Notes: generated by a model not told the origin, from the sequence alone. Positions 9,269 through 18,726 are shown, numbered from the stretch's first letter. The stretch is 64,000 nt of DNA from Streptomyces sp. NBC_00659 (GCF_036226925.1 NZ_CP109031.1:6138001-6202000); one strand, 5' to 3'. Numbers and translations are program-made.

Positions 9269-9598
9269 CGTGTCCGGGGGCGAAACCGTGCCAGTTCGGG
9301 CAACAGGGTGTGAACGATACAGAGGCGTTCGCATATCGGGCACCGGACAATCAAGTTTCGGACACGTAAACGAAATTTTCCTCACGGATGACCGTTTCGC
9401 CGGATTCCGTTCTCACGTGTCAAGCGCGTGTAGGTGTCGTTCTCTGCAATTTTTGCTCAAAAAATCGACGGTAGGGATTTCCCTATGCCTTCGGCTCTTG
9501 ACGCGCCTTGACCTACTTGGTGAAAGTTCCCTGAAACCACAGAACCTGCCGGTATCTGTGCTGCGCACGACTCTCAACCCCCCGGGGGAAGAACAAAC

Positions 9599-10642
9599 AT
9601 GACCAGTCCAGCCAAGGCTGAGGGCGCCGGGCCGTCGATCGCCTTGGTCCCCGAGCTCGAGACGCACGAGCCCGCCAAGGGCGAGAAGAAGCTCGAGGGC
9701 CGTTCTCCCGGCCAGTTGATGTGGCAGCGCTTCAAGCGTGACCGTACCGGTGTCATCTGTGCCGTGGTAGTGATTTTGTACTTCGCCGTCTCGCTGCTCG
9801 CGCCGCTGCTGGTCAAGTTGAGCGGGACCAACCCGTACACGCTCTACGGGCAGGACCCGACCTTCGCGGACAAGCCCGTCCTCGACCAGTTCGGGCTGCC
9901 GCTCGGCTACTTCGGCGGTGTCTCGGGGGACCACTGGTTCGGCGTCGAGCCCCAGTACGGCCGCGACCTGTTCGCCATGCTGGTGTACGGCATGCGGACG
10001 TCGCTGTTCATGGCGCTCGGTGTGACGGTCCTGCTGATGGTCACGGGCGTGATCATCGGTCTGATCGGCGGATACTTCGGCGGCCGGACCGACTACTGGA
10101 TCGGCCGGGTCACCGACTTCTTCCTCTCGTTCCCGCAGCAGCTGTTCTTCATCGCCTTCATGCCCGTGGTCACCGCGTTCTTCGTCGACCCGCGGGAGGA
10201 GACCCCCACGTACTTCCGCGCCCTGGCGATGCTGATCGTGCTGTGGGTGCTGGGCTGGATGGGTATGGCCCGACTGGTTCGCTCCACCGTGCTGTCCCTG
10301 CGTGAGCGGGAGTTCGTCGAGGCTGCCAAGGTCTCCGGTGCCTCCCCGGCGCGGATCGTCCGCAAGGAGATCCTGCCGAACGTGGTGACGCCGATCCTCG
10401 TGCAGTTCACGTACTCGCTGCCCAGCACTATCCTCACCATCGCCTTCCTTTCCTTCGCCGGCGTCGGGTTCGTCGAACCGACCCCGGACTGGGGACGCCT
10501 GTTCGCCGCCGCTGCCAACTACACCGAGCAGGATCCGGCGTTCCTCTTCTTCCCCGGACTGGCGCTGGTGATTTTCGTCCTGGCCTTCAACCTCCTCGGA
10601 GACTCGGTCCGGGACGCGTTCGACCCCAAGTCCGGGCGCTAA
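9599..10642 (+). CDS. bldKA: Oligopeptide ABC importer permease BldKA
   Basis: A 347-residue DppC/OppC-type inner-membrane permease. A cytoplasmic N-terminus with the short OppC_N motif (SPGQLMWQRFKRDRTG) precedes the first helix at about residue 50, followed by five more helices. The EAA loop that docks the ATPase is visible near residue 240 (EFVEAAKVSGASPARIV). It is the first of five genes whose order (permease, binding protein, permease, two ATPases) is that of S. coelicolor bldK. BldK imports a peptide signal needed for aerial hyphae in S. coelicolor. ATG at 9599. Confidence 0.88.
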   Translation: MTSPAKAEGAGPSIALVPELETHEPAKGEKKLEGRSPGQLMWQRFKRDRTGVICAVVVILYFAVSLLAPLLVKLSGTNPYTLYGQDPTFADKPVLDQFGLPLGYFGGVSGDHWFGVEPQYGRDLFAMLVYGMRTSLFMALGVTVLLMVTGVIIGLIGGYFGGRTDYWIGRVTDFFLSFPQQLFFIAFMPVVTAFFVDPREETPTYFRALAMLIVLWVLGWMGMARLVRSTVLSLREREFVEAAKVSGASPARIVRKEILPNVVTPILVQFTYSLPSTILTIAFLSFAGVGFVEPTPDWGRLFAAAANYTEQDPAFLFFPGLALVIFVLAFNLLGDSVRDAFDPKSGR

Positions 10643-10741
10643 AACGTCCATTGGTGGGGGGTGACTGCCGCCCCCGCGTCGGCCTACCAGCCGCGTCAGG
10701 CAGTACTCATGGATAACAACCGACAGGTAGGTATTCGCCAC

Positions 10742-12535
10742 ATGAACCCCAGCAGCTCGCGCAGAGCCCGCGCCATAGTCGTCGCTCTTGCAGCCGGTTC
10801 CCTCGTACTGACGGCTTGCTCGAAGAACGACGGCGGCAAGTCCGACGCCGACTCGAAGAAGGACCAGAAGCAGGCTTCGGTCCAGTCGAAGTCGGTCACC
10901 TACGCCGACGCCGCGGGTTCGACCGGTCCCGCCGAGGAGGTCGCCGGTGCCAAGTCCGGCGGCACCATCGCCGTGTACCAGGAGGCGGGTCTCTCCCACC
11001 TGGACCCGGGCCAGATCTACGTCTCCGACGCCGGCCAGGTCGCCAACCTGCTCTTCCGTCGCCTGACCCAGTTCAAGGAGGACGGCAAGGGCGGCGTCTC
11101 GGTCGTGGGTGACCTCGCGACCGACGCGGGCAAGTCCTCGGACGGCGGCAAGACCTGGACCTTCACGCTGAAGGACGGCATCAAGGACGAGAAGGGCGCG
11201 GCCATCACGTCCGCCGACGTCCGCCACACCGTCGAGCGCCTCTACGCGAAGTTCGTCTTCGACGGCCCGACCTACCTGCAGACCTGGCTGAGCGGCGCCG
11301 ACTACCGCAAGGCGCTGCCGGACGGCGGCTTCGGCAAGAAGCACCTGCCGGCCTCGGTCCTGGACACCCCGGACGCGAAGACCGTCGTCTTCCACTTCGA
11401 CACCGCGCGCCCGGACCTGCCGCAGACGCTGGCCATGGCCGGCTACGGCATCGTCCCGGCGAAGACGGACACGAAGGAGAAGTACGACAAGACCCCGGTC
11501 GCCACCGGCCCGTACAAGATCGTCTCGAACAAGGTCGGCAAGGAGCTGATCCTCAAGAAGAACACCAACTGGGACCCGAAGACCGACTCCGTGCGCCACC
11601 AGTACGCGGACGGCTTCGACTTCCAGTTCGGTGTCACCGAGTCGACCCAGACCAAGCGTCTGATCGCCGACCAGGGCAACGACAAGAACGCCATCCAGCT
11701 CACCGCCGGCGTCGAGGCCACCCAGATCCAGGACGTCATCGGCAACCCTGCGGTCAGCAAGCGCACGGTCAAGGGCTACCAGCCCTACGTCATGCAGCTG
11801 ACGTTCAACCTCGACCGCGTCAAGGACCTGAAGGTCCGTCAGGCGATCACCTACGCGGTGAACTCCAAGTCGCTCATCGCCGGTGAGGGCGGTGTCTACG
11901 GCGGCGACGTGGCCCCGAACTACTTCGCCCCGACCCTGCCGGGCTACGAGGCGACGTACGACCCCTACGGCCGTCTGAAGGCGCCGCAGGGCAACATCGC
12001 GAAGGCCAAGGAGCTCCTCGCGGGCGTCCCGGCCGCCGAGAAGAAGGTCGTCTTCGCGTACTCCAACAGCGAGCCCGGCCAGAAGCGCAAGGTCGCCATC
12101 GAGGACGCCCTCTCCAAGGTCGGCTTCGACGTCGTCTCCAAGGAGGTCGACGCGGCGAGCTACTACGAGCAGATCGGCAAGCTCGACAACCCGTACGACA
12201 TCTACATCTCGGGCTGGGGCCAGGACTGGCCGTCGCCGTCCACGGTCGTCACGCCCGTCTACGACGGTGACCAGGTCGCCGACGGTGCGCCGAACTACTC
12301 GCACGTCAAGGACCCGAAGGTCGACGCCCTCATCAAGAAGGCGCTGAGCCAGGACCCGGTCGAGGCCGCCAAGACGTGGAAGGAAGCCCAGCACTACCTG
12401 CTGGAGAAGGTCGTCCCGGCCGCTCCGCTGTGGTACACCAAGCAGTTCCAGCTCTCCGGCTCGAACATCGGCGGCGCTCGCTACGGCTCGGTGTCCAGCC
12501 TCATCGACATCACCCGCCTGTACGTGAAGTCGTAA
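10742..12535 (+). CDS. bldKB: Oligopeptide-binding lipoprotein BldKB
   Basis: A 597-residue extracytoplasmic binding protein for the BldK importer. The signal peptide ends in the lipobox VLTAC at about residue 24, followed by a short Asp/Lys/Ser-rich tether and the family-5 binding fold (SGGTIAVYQEAGLSHLDPG at the start; DIYISGWGQDWPSPSTV later, the usual signature area). Its length is near that known for BldKB. The ATG at 10742 is chosen because it gives a compact signal peptide and has AGGTAGG upstream; an in-frame ATG at 10709 would lengthen it. A hairpin after its stop separates it from bldKC. Confidence 0.88.
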   Translation: MNPSSSRRARAIVVALAAGSLVLTACSKNDGGKSDADSKKDQKQASVQSKSVTYADAAGSTGPAEEVAGAKSGGTIAVYQEAGLSHLDPGQIYVSDAGQVANLLFRRLTQFKEDGKGGVSVVGDLATDAGKSSDGGKTWTFTLKDGIKDEKGAAITSADVRHTVERLYAKFVFDGPTYLQTWLSGADYRKALPDGGFGKKHLPASVLDTPDAKTVVFHFDTARPDLPQTLAMAGYGIVPAKTDTKEKYDKTPVATGPYKIVSNKVGKELILKKNTNWDPKTDSVRHQYADGFDFQFGVTESTQTKRLIADQGNDKNAIQLTAGVEATQIQDVIGNPAVSKRTVKGYQPYVMQLTFNLDRVKDLKVRQAITYAVNSKSLIAGEGGVYGGDVAPNYFAPTLPGYEATYDPYGRLKAPQGNIAKAKELLAGVPAAEKKVVFAYSNSEPGQKRKVAIEDALSKVGFDVVSKEVDAASYYEQIGKLDNPYDIYISGWGQDWPSPSTVVTPVYDGDQVADGAPNYSHVKDPKVDALIKKALSQDPVEAAKTWKEAQHYLLEKVVPAAPLWYTKQFQLSGSNIGGARYGSVSSLIDITRLYVKS

Positions 12536-12551
12536 CTCTCTACGGCTGATC

Positions 12552-12585
12552 GCGGGGGTGCGCACCAGGCGGAGCGCACCCCCGC
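12552..12585. other. Intercistronic hairpin between bldKB and bldKC
   Basis: A perfect 12-bp stem (12552-12563 with 12574-12585, 10-nt loop) follows the binding-protein stop by 16 nt. Such hairpins can stabilise the binding-protein message or partly terminate, giving more binding protein than permease. Confidence 0.75.
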
Positions 12586-12633
12586 ACCTCCGTGAAACCT
12601 CCCACCGTCTCCGCAGAGAGCAGCCCTCCCGCC

Positions 12634-13611
12634 ATGCTTCAGTTCATTCTTCGGCGCACGGTCGGTGCCGTCGTCACCCTGTTCCTCATCGGCGCCGCCA
12701 CGTTCTTCCTGTTCGTCGCAGCGCCCTCCGACTACGCCTCGCTGGCCTGTGGCAAGGACTGCTCGCCCTCGAGACTGGAGGACATCCGTCAGGCCCTGGG
12801 CCTGAACCTCCCCATACACCAGCAGTTCTGGGACTTCATGTCCGGCATCTTCATGGGCCGTGACTACCCCACCGGGCACTGCAGCGCGCCCTGCCTCGGC
12901 CAGTCGTTCTACTCGGGCGACATGGTCTGGTCGACCATCCTGGACCGCTTCCCGACCACCCTCACGCTCACCGCGGGTGGCGCGATCGTGTTCGTCGTCG
13001 TCGGTGTCGGCGCGGGCATGATCGCCGCATACCGGCGCGGGACGATGATCGACAAGATCGCCACCGGCGTGTCCATGGTGCTCAGTTCGTTCCAGATCTA
13101 CGTGCTCGGTCCGATCGTCCTGCTGATCTTCGTCTACAGCACGGGCTGGATGGATAACCCCGCGTACCACCCGATCACCGAGGACCCCTGGACCTGGTTC
13201 ACGGGCATGCTGCTGCCCGTGCTGGTGATGGCCACCATCTTCACCGCGCAGTACACGCGTATGGCGCGTTCCTCGATGATCGAGCAGCTCGCCGAGGAGC
13301 ACGTCCGCACCGCCCGCGCCAAGGGCATGTCACAGAAGTACGTGTTCTTCCGCTACGCCTGGCGCGGCTCGCTGATCCCGATCGTCACCGTCCTGGGCAT
13401 CGACATCAGCTCCATGCTCGGCGGCGCCGTGGTCACCGAGCTGACCTTCTCGCTCCAGGGAATCGGCCGTCTCGCCGTGGACGGCGCGGTCCACAAGGAC
13501 CTGCCGCTCACCATGGGTGTCATGCTGTTCGGTGCCTTCTTCATCCTGATCGTCAACATCCTCACCGACATCGCGTACGCCTACATCGACCCGCGCGTCC
13601 GGCTCTCCTAG
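12634..13611 (+). CDS. bldKC: Oligopeptide ABC importer permease BldKC
   Basis: A 325-residue DppB/OppB-type permease. The N-terminus MLQFILRRTVGAVVTLFLIG is the typical first helix of OppB proteins; five more helices follow. The EAA loop is near residue 215 (EEHVRTARAKGMSQKYV). A cysteine-bearing extracytoplasmic loop (GHCSAPCLG) is not universal in the family. I start at the ATG at 12634 because the OppB N-terminus begins there; a GTG at 12592 would add 14 unrelated residues. Partner of BldKA in the transmembrane pore. Confidence 0.87.
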   Translation: MLQFILRRTVGAVVTLFLIGAATFFLFVAAPSDYASLACGKDCSPSRLEDIRQALGLNLPIHQQFWDFMSGIFMGRDYPTGHCSAPCLGQSFYSGDMVWSTILDRFPTTLTLTAGGAIVFVVVGVGAGMIAAYRRGTMIDKIATGVSMVLSSFQIYVLGPIVLLIFVYSTGWMDNPAYHPITEDPWTWFTGMLLPVLVMATIFTAQYTRMARSSMIEQLAEEHVRTARAKGMSQKYVFFRYAWRGSLIPIVTVLGIDISSMLGGAVVTELTFSLQGIGRLAVDGAVHKDLPLTMGVMLFGAFFILIVNILTDIAYAYIDPRVRLS

Positions 13612-13626
13612 GAAGAACGAACCACC

Positions 13627-14688
13627 GTGACCACACTGACCAAGACCGAGGACGCGCCGGCCCCGACCGGCCCGGAGAGCTTCCTCTCGGTGCGTGATCT
13701 GAAGGTGCAGTTCTCCACAGAGGACGGCATCGTCAAGGCGGTCGACGGCCTCTCCTTCGACGTCGAGCGCGGCAAGACCCTGGGCATCGTCGGCGAGTCG
13801 GGGTCCGGCAAGTCGGTCACCAACCTGACCGTCCTCGGCCTGCACAACTCGCGGACGACGACGGTCGACGGAGAGATCGTCCTCGACGGCAAGGAACTCG
13901 TCACCGCCAGCGAGCGGGAGCTGGAACAGCTCCGCGGCAACAAGATGGCGATGATCTTCCAGGACCCGCTGACCGCCCTGTCGCCGTTCTACACGGTGGG
14001 CCGGCAGCTGTCCGAGCCCTTCATGAAGCACCGCGGCGCCTCCAAGAAGGAGGCGAAGGACCGTGCCGTCCAGATGCTGGAGAAGGTCGGCATCCCGCAG
14101 CCCAGGACGCGCTTCGACGACTACCCGCACCAGTTCTCCGGCGGTATGCGCCAGCGCGCGATGATCGCCATGGCGCTGATGTGCGACCCCGACCTGCTGA
14201 TCGCCGACGAGCCGACCACCGCGCTCGACGTGACCGTGCAGGCGCAGATCCTCGACCTGCTGAAGGACCTCCAGCAGGAGTTCGGCTCCGCGATCGTCTT
14301 CATCACCCACGACCTCGGCGTCATCTCCAACATGGCCGACGACCTGCTGGTGATGTACGCGGGCCGGGCCGTGGAGCGCGGTTCCGTGCGGGAGGTCCTG
14401 AGCGAGCCCAAGCACCCCTACACCTGGGGTCTGCTGAGCTCGATGCCCCGCCTCGACGGCGACATCAACGAGGCGCTGGAGCCCATCCCCGGCTCCCCGC
14501 CCTCGCTGCTCAACCCGCCTTCCGGCTGCCCGTTCCACCCGCGGTGCGTCTACAAGGACCAGGTGGCGGGCACGCTGTGCACCGACGTCCGGCCGCCGCT
14601 GGGCGAGGGGCGCGCCGCGGCGTGCCACCTGACGCCCGAGCAGAAGCAGACCATATTCATCGACAAGATCCAGCCCCGGCTGCGCTAG
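13627..14688 (+). CDS. bldKD: Oligopeptide ABC importer ATPase BldKD
   Basis: A 353-residue DppD-type ATPase. Walker A GESGSGKS lies near residue 57, Q-loop in [10 protein letters not shown], signature FSGGMRQR, Walker [14 protein letters not shown]-loop in VFITHDLGV. The C-terminal oligopeptide-transporter domain has the cysteine cluster CPFHPRC seen in these ATPases, which can hold a 4Fe-4S cluster in some family members. The GTG start is 15 bp after bldKC, with GGAAG upstream. Confidence 0.88.
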   Translation: MTTLTKTEDAPAPTGPESFLSVRDLKVQFSTEDGIVKAVDGLSFDVERGKTLGIVGESGSGKSVTNLTVLGLHNSRTTTVDGEIVLDGKELVTASERELEQLRGNKMAMIFQDPLTALSPFYTVGRQLSEPFMKHRGASKKEAKDRAVQMLEKVGIPQPRTRFDDYPHQFSGGMRQRAMIAMALMCDPDLLIADEPTTALDVTVQAQILDLLKDLQQEFGSAIVFITHDLGVISNMADDLLVMYAGRAVERGSVREVLSEPKHPYTWGLLSSMPRLDGDINEALEPIPGSPPSLLNPPSGCPFHPRCVYKDQVAGTLCTDVRPPLGEGRAAACHLTPEQKQTIFIDKIQPRLR

Positions 14689-14701
14689 GGAGATCCGAGA
14701 C

Positions 14702-15838
14702 ATGAGCAACAACCTCACCCTCCCCGCCCAGCAGGGTTCCACCGGTACGTCCGCCGAGGCGCTCCTCAAGGTGGAAGGGCTGACCAAGCACTTCCCGATC
14801 TACGGCGGCTTCCCGATCAAACGCAAGGTCGGTGCCGTGCAGGCCGTCGACGGGGTCGACCTGTCGGTCGGCGTCGCCGAGAGCGTCGGCCTGGTCGGCG
14901 AGTCCGGCTGCGGCAAGTCGACCACGGGCCGGCTCATCACCCGCCTGCTGGAGCCGACCGGCGGCACCATCACGTACGCGGGCCAGGACATCACCCGCGC
15001 CTCGCGACGGCAGCTCGCGCCGGTGCGGTCCGAGATCCAGATGATCTTCCAGGATCCGTACTCCTCGCTGAACCCGCGGCAAACCGTCGGCACGATCATC
15101 AAGTCGCCGATGGAGGTCAACGGCATCCAGCCGGCGGGCGGCCGGGAGAACCGGGTCCGGGAGCTGCTGGAGCTCGTCGGCCTGAACCCCGAGCACTACA
15201 ACCGCTTCCCGCACGAATTCTCCGGCGGTCAGCGCCAGCGCATCGGCGTGGCCCGTGCCCTGGCGCTCCAGCCGAAGCTGATCGTGGCCGACGAGCCGGT
15301 CTCCGCCCTGGACGTGTCGATCCAGGCGCAGGTCGTCAACCTGCTGCAGAAGGTGCAGCAGGAACTGGGCATCGCGTTCCTCTTCATCGCCCACGACCTG
15401 GCCGTCGTACGGCACTTCTCGCAGCGCGTCGCGGTGATGTACCTCGGCAAGGTGGTGGAGGTCGGCGACCGGGACTCCATCTACAACCGTCCCCGCCACC
15501 CGTACACCCACGCCCTGCTCTCGGCGGTTCCCGAGGTCAGCATCGACGGTGACGCCCAGGACCGCGAGCGGATCCGCCTGTCGGGCGACGTCCCGTCGCC
15601 GATCTTCCCGCCGTCCGGCTGCCGCTTCCGCACCCGGTGCTGGAAGGCGCAGGACAAGTGCGCGACCGAGGAGCCCCCGCTGATCCAGCTCTCGGGCAAC
15701 CGTGCGGGCCACCTGTCGGCCTGTCACTTCCCCGAGGACCCCACGACCGAGTCCCGCGGCGAGGACATCGTTCTGGACCCGGCGCTGGCGGCGCTGGAGA
15801 CCGCGGCCGACGACGCCACGGAGAAGGGCACGGACTAG
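14702..15838 (+). CDS. bldKE: Oligopeptide ABC importer ATPase BldKE
   Basis: A 378-residue DppF/OppF-type ATPase, second nucleotide-binding subunit of the importer. Walker A is GESGCGKST, signature FSGGQRQR, Walker B LIVADEPVSALD, and the C-terminal domain has the paired cysteines CRFRTRC. It starts with ATG 13 bp after bldKD and is the last gene of the operon, followed by a terminator. Confidence 0.88.
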   Translation: MSNNLTLPAQQGSTGTSAEALLKVEGLTKHFPIYGGFPIKRKVGAVQAVDGVDLSVGVAESVGLVGESGCGKSTTGRLITRLLEPTGGTITYAGQDITRASRRQLAPVRSEIQMIFQDPYSSLNPRQTVGTIIKSPMEVNGIQPAGGRENRVRELLELVGLNPEHYNRFPHEFSGGQRQRIGVARALALQPKLIVADEPVSALDVSIQAQVVNLLQKVQQELGIAFLFIAHDLAVVRHFSQRVAVMYLGKVVEVGDRDSIYNRPRHPYTHALLSAVPEVSIDGDAQDRERIRLSGDVPSPIFPPSGCRFRTRCWKAQDKCATEEPPLIQLSGNRAGHLSACHFPEDPTTESRGEDIVLDPALAALETAADDATEKGTD

Positions 15839-15945
15839 ACGCGGACGCGGCGCCCTCCGCGGGGGAGCGGGGGTCGCGTCGAGGCCGACCGCGGTGCGCG
15901 AAGCGCGGCGTCGGCGGCCGGGCCGGGGAGAACTCCGGCGACGGC

Positions 15946-15986
15946 GGGACCGGGGCGGAAGCACGTTGCTTCCGCCGCGGTCCTTT
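15946..15986 (+). terminator. bldK operon terminator
   Basis: A 10-bp inner stem (15954-15963 with 15967-15976, loop CGT) inside a longer imperfect GGACC/GGTCC stem is followed by CTTTTG. It ends the bldK transcript. Confidence 0.8.
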
Positions 15987-15990
15987 TGTC

Positions 15991-16068
15991 GTTCCAGTTC
16001 CAGTTCCAGTTCCAGTTCCAGTTCCAGTTCCAGTTCCAGTTCCAGTTCCAGGTGCGGGTGCGGGTGCG
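15991..16068. repeat. Compound microsatellite (GTTCCA)10 (GGTGCG)3
   Basis: Ten perfect head-to-tail copies of GTTCCA fill 15991-16050, followed at once by three copies of GGTGCG (16051-16068). It lies just after the bldK terminator and is not inside any gene I can support. Read on the other strand it is TGGAAC repeated. Confidence 0.98.
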
Positions 16069-16260
16069 TCCGTTCCTGGCTCCGTCCCTCGTCCGTACGA
16101 GAGCGCACGCGGCCGGGCCGGTTCGCGTGGCCGGCCGCGCGCGATGCGTGTGGCCGTCCGGTCCGTCCGGTCCGCGTGCACTGCCCGAAGAGCGTCGCCG
16201 CACCCGCGGCGGACGTGCGGCGTCCGGCTGTGACGCCGTGCAGATCCCTGGAGGAGCCTG

Positions 16261-16659
16261 TTGAACCCCACCATCCACAACATCACCGTCGACTGCACCG
16301 CGGATCCCTACGACCTGGGGCTGTTCTGGAGCGAGCTGCTCGGGCGGCCCCTGGCCGAGGACGACAAGCCCGGCGACCCGGAGGCCGTGCTGCGCGATCC
16401 CGACGGCGGCCCGACCCTGCTCTTCGTCCGCGTCCCCGAGGGCAAGACCGTCAAGAACCGACTCCACCTCGACCTGCGGCCGAGCGGGCGCACCCGTGCG
16501 GCGGAGGTCGAGCGGGCGCTCGCCCTCGGAGCCCGGCTCGTCGCGGACCACACCCGTCCCGACGGACGAGGCTGGGTCACCCTGACCGATCCCGAGGGCA
16601 ACGAGTTCTGTGTGGAGCGCGGTGACGCGGACACCGTGACCGACGCCCCGGCCGAGTAG
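16261..16659 (+). CDS. VOC (glyoxalase/bleomycin-resistance) family protein
   Basis: A 132-residue single-domain VOC fold protein (glyoxalase/dioxygenase superfamily). The start NPTIHNITVDCTADPYDLG and the end EGNEFCVERGD are typical of Streptomyces VOC proteins of the glyoxalase-like type; LHLDLRP contains the usual metal-site histidine position. Substrate unknown. It starts with TTG at 16261, chosen because GGAGGAG sits about 4-10 nt upstream and no ATG or GTG gives the complete first strand. Monocistronic: terminators on both sides. Confidence 0.8.
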   Translation: MNPTIHNITVDCTADPYDLGLFWSELLGRPLAEDDKPGDPEAVLRDPDGGPTLLFVRVPEGKTVKNRLHLDLRPSGRTRAAEVERALALGARLVADHTRPDGRGWVTLTDPEGNEFCVERGDADTVTDAPAE

Positions 16660-17064
16660 GGGCCCCGACCCCGTTCGCCCGGAGTCCCTCCACCCGGGAT
16701 CGCGTGGCCCCGAACCGTTCTGACTCCGCCTCGGATCCCGCCGCACGGGTGAGACGAGCGGCGACCAGGCCGTGGGAGAGCTCGCCCTGGGCCCCTGAGC
16801 GGAGCTAGCGCGCCGGGCAGCCCCCTCGTGGCCCCTTCCCGCCCGCACGGACGGGAAGGGGCCACGAGGGGCCGCCTGGAGCCGTGGGGGACACGAGTCC
16901 GCGCAGCGGACGCCTGCCTTCGGGTGGCGCGCCACTCGGAAGGGTGGGGTAAATGTGCGATGTGCACCGTATGGGCAGATATTGGGCCCTAAAGCCACAC
17001 CGCACCGGAGCTGGACGTCCGACCCCGGCGCCGGTGGCACAGCGCACTCTTGAGGAGGCACACC
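16660..17064. other. Upstream region of the second peptide importer
   Basis: A 405-bp spacer with the 20-bp terminator stem near its middle. After about 16945 the sequence is AT-richer (TAAATGTGCG, GCAGATATTGGGCCC), a likely promoter zone, though no -35/-10 pair is convincing. GAGGAGG at 17052-17058 is the ribosome site. Confidence 0.45.
16822..16871. terminator. Perfect 20-bp stem-loop after the VOC gene
   Basis: Positions 16822-16841 pair perfectly with 16852-16871 around a 10-nt loop. It is the longest perfect inverted repeat I found in the window and lies between the VOC gene and the second peptide transporter. Confidence 0.85.
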
Positions 17065-18690
17065 ATGCGTGGAGCCACGCACGCCAAATGGGCCGCATGC
17101 GCGGTGGCGGTAGTCCTTGCGGCGTCCGCCTGTGGGGGCGGAGGAGACGGAAGCAGCAGCGGCTCCGGCACGGTCAGCGCCTCCTGGGGGGACCCGCAGA
17201 ACCCGCTGGAACCGGCCAACACCAATGAGGTGCAGGGCGGCAAGGTCCTCGACATGATCTTCCGCGGGCTGAAGCGGTACAACGCCGAGACCGGCGCCGC
17301 CGAGGACATGCTCGCCGAGAAGATCGAGACCTCGGATTCACAGAATTTCACGATCACGGTCAAGGATGGCTGGAAGTTCAGCAACGGCGAGGCCGTCACC
17401 GCGCAGTCCTTCGTCGACGCCTGGAACTACGGCGCCAGCCTGAAGAACAACCAGAAGAACGCGTACTTCTTCGGGTACATCGAGGGCTACGACAAGACGC
17501 ACCCCGACACGGGCACCCAGAGCGCCGACACCCTGTCCGGGCTCAAGGTGACCGGCACGAACACGTTCACCGTCAAGCTCACCCAGAAGTTCTCGACGTT
17601 CCCGGACACCCTCGGCTACGCGGCCTTCTCACCGCTGCCCAAGTCGTTCTTCAGCGACCACGCCGCCTGGGTCTCGAAGCCCGTCGGCAACGGCCCGTAC
17701 AGCATCGGCTCCTACACCAAGGGCGCACAGATGTCCCTGGTGAAGTGGGACGACTACCCCGGCGACGACAAGGCGAAGAACGACGGTGTGACCCTCAAGG
17801 TCTACACGGACAACAACACCGCCTACAACGATCTCCTGGCCGGAAACCTCGACCTCGTCGACGACGTGCCCGCCGCCCAGCTCAAGAACGCCAAGAGCGA
17901 CCTGAACGGCCGGTACATCAACACCCCGGCCGGCATCATCCAGACGATCGCCTTCCCGTTCTACGACCCGGAGTGGAACACCAGCGGCGCCACCAAGGTC
18001 CGTCAGGGACTGTCCATGGCGATCAACCGCCAGCAGATCACCGACACCATCTTCCAGAAGACGCGGACGCCCGCGAGCGACTGGACCTCACCGGTGCTCG
18101 GCGAGAAGGGCGGCTTCCAGGAAGGCCTGTGCGGCAAGTCCTGCGACTACAACCCGTCCGAGGCCAAGAAGCTGGTCCAGGAGGGCGGCGGCCTGCCCGG
18201 CGGCCAGGTCAAGATCTCGTACAACGCGGACACCGGCTCCCACAAGGAGTGGGTCGACGCCGTCTGCAACTCGATCAACAACGCCCTCGGCAACGACAAG
18301 GCCTGCGTCGGCAACCCGATCGGAACGTTCGCCGACTTCCGCAACCAGATCGGGCAGCACAAGATGCCCGGTCCGTTCCGGGCCGGCTGGCAGATGGACT
18401 ACCCGCTGATCCAGAACTTCCTCCAGCCGCTGTACTACACCAACGCCTCCTCCAACGACGGCCAGTGGTCCAACAAGCAGTTCGACAGCCTCGTCAACCA
18501 GGCGAACGCGGAGACCGACACCACCAAGGCCATCCAGCTCTTCCAGCAGGCCGAAGGGGTCGTGCGGGACAACATGGCCGCCATCCCGCTCTGGTACCAG
18601 AACGGCAGCGCCGGCTACTCGGACAAGGTCTCGAACGTGGCGCTGAACCAGTTCAGCGTGCCCGTCTACAACGAGATCACCGTCAACTGA
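17065..18690 (+). CDS. Peptide-binding lipoprotein of second oligopeptide importer
   Basis: A 541-residue family-5 solute-binding lipoprotein. The signal peptide ends with AASAC, followed by a Gly/Ser tether. The fold begins GTVSASWGDPQNPLEPANTN, and the C-terminal part has IPLWYQNG. The ATG at 17065 follows GAGGAGG by 6 nt. It is more like OppA/DppA of Gram-positives than BldKB. The ligand is unknown; the complete downstream set of two permeases and two ATPases indicates a functional peptide importer. Confidence 0.88.
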   Translation: MRGATHAKWAACAVAVVLAASACGGGGDGSSSGSGTVSASWGDPQNPLEPANTNEVQGGKVLDMIFRGLKRYNAETGAAEDMLAEKIETSDSQNFTITVKDGWKFSNGEAVTAQSFVDAWNYGASLKNNQKNAYFFGYIEGYDKTHPDTGTQSADTLSGLKVTGTNTFTVKLTQKFSTFPDTLGYAAFSPLPKSFFSDHAAWVSKPVGNGPYSIGSYTKGAQMSLVKWDDYPGDDKAKNDGVTLKVYTDNNTAYNDLLAGNLDLVDDVPAAQLKNAKSDLNGRYINTPAGIIQTIAFPFYDPEWNTSGATKVRQGLSMAINRQQITDTIFQKTRTPASDWTSPVLGEKGGFQEGLCGKSCDYNPSEAKKLVQEGGGLPGGQVKISYNADTGSHKEWVDAVCNSINNALGNDKACVGNPIGTFADFRNQIGQHKMPGPFRAGWQMDYPLIQNFLQPLYYTNASSNDGQWSNKQFDSLVNQANAETDTTKAIQLFQQAEGVVRDNMAAIPLWYQNGSAGYSDKVSNVALNQFSVPVYNEITVN

Positions 18691-18697
18691 GCCGCCC

Positions 18698-18726
18698 GGG
18701 GCGGGCCGCTCGCACCGGTCCGCCCC
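18698..18726. other. Intercistronic hairpin after the binding-protein gene
   Basis: A 10-bp stem (18698-18707 with 18717-18726, one G-T pair) starts 7 nt after the stop, in the same position as the hairpin after bldKB. Confidence 0.65.

Larger units (their letters stand above)
9114..9598. promoter_or_regulatory. bldK upstream region
   Basis: A 485-bp spacer. The first 155 bp are typA terminators and repeats. From about 9345 it becomes clearly AT-richer than its surroundings (T- and A-runs near 9375 and 9450-9480). Two overlapping TTGAC -35-like elements occur at 9498-9502 and 9508-9512, with no clear -10 at the usual distance. GGGGGA just before 9599 is the ribosome site of the first permease gene. 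A developmentally controlled promoter is expected here by analogy to bldK in S. coelicolor. Confidence 0.45.
15839..16260. other. Intergenic region between bldKE and the VOC gene
   Basis: A 422-bp spacer holding the bldK terminator and the compound microsatellite. The remainder (16069-16250) is GC-rich with no clear promoter. GGAGGAG just before 16261 is a strong ribosome site for the TTG-started gene. Confidence 0.6.

Noticed and set aside
9413..12565. A 1050-codon open frame on the minus strand opposite bldKA and bldKB
   Set aside because: It is a high-GC antisense shadow: no domains, Arg/Gly/Leu/Asp/Val-biased composition, and the opposite strand encodes two clear proteins.
14657..17082. 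Open frames through the microsatellite that would encode (LE)n, (WN)n or (FQ)n dipeptide repeats
   Set aside because: Only the repeat makes them open; flanks have no protein-like sequence and no suitable ribosome site, and the plus-strand genes around it are clear.
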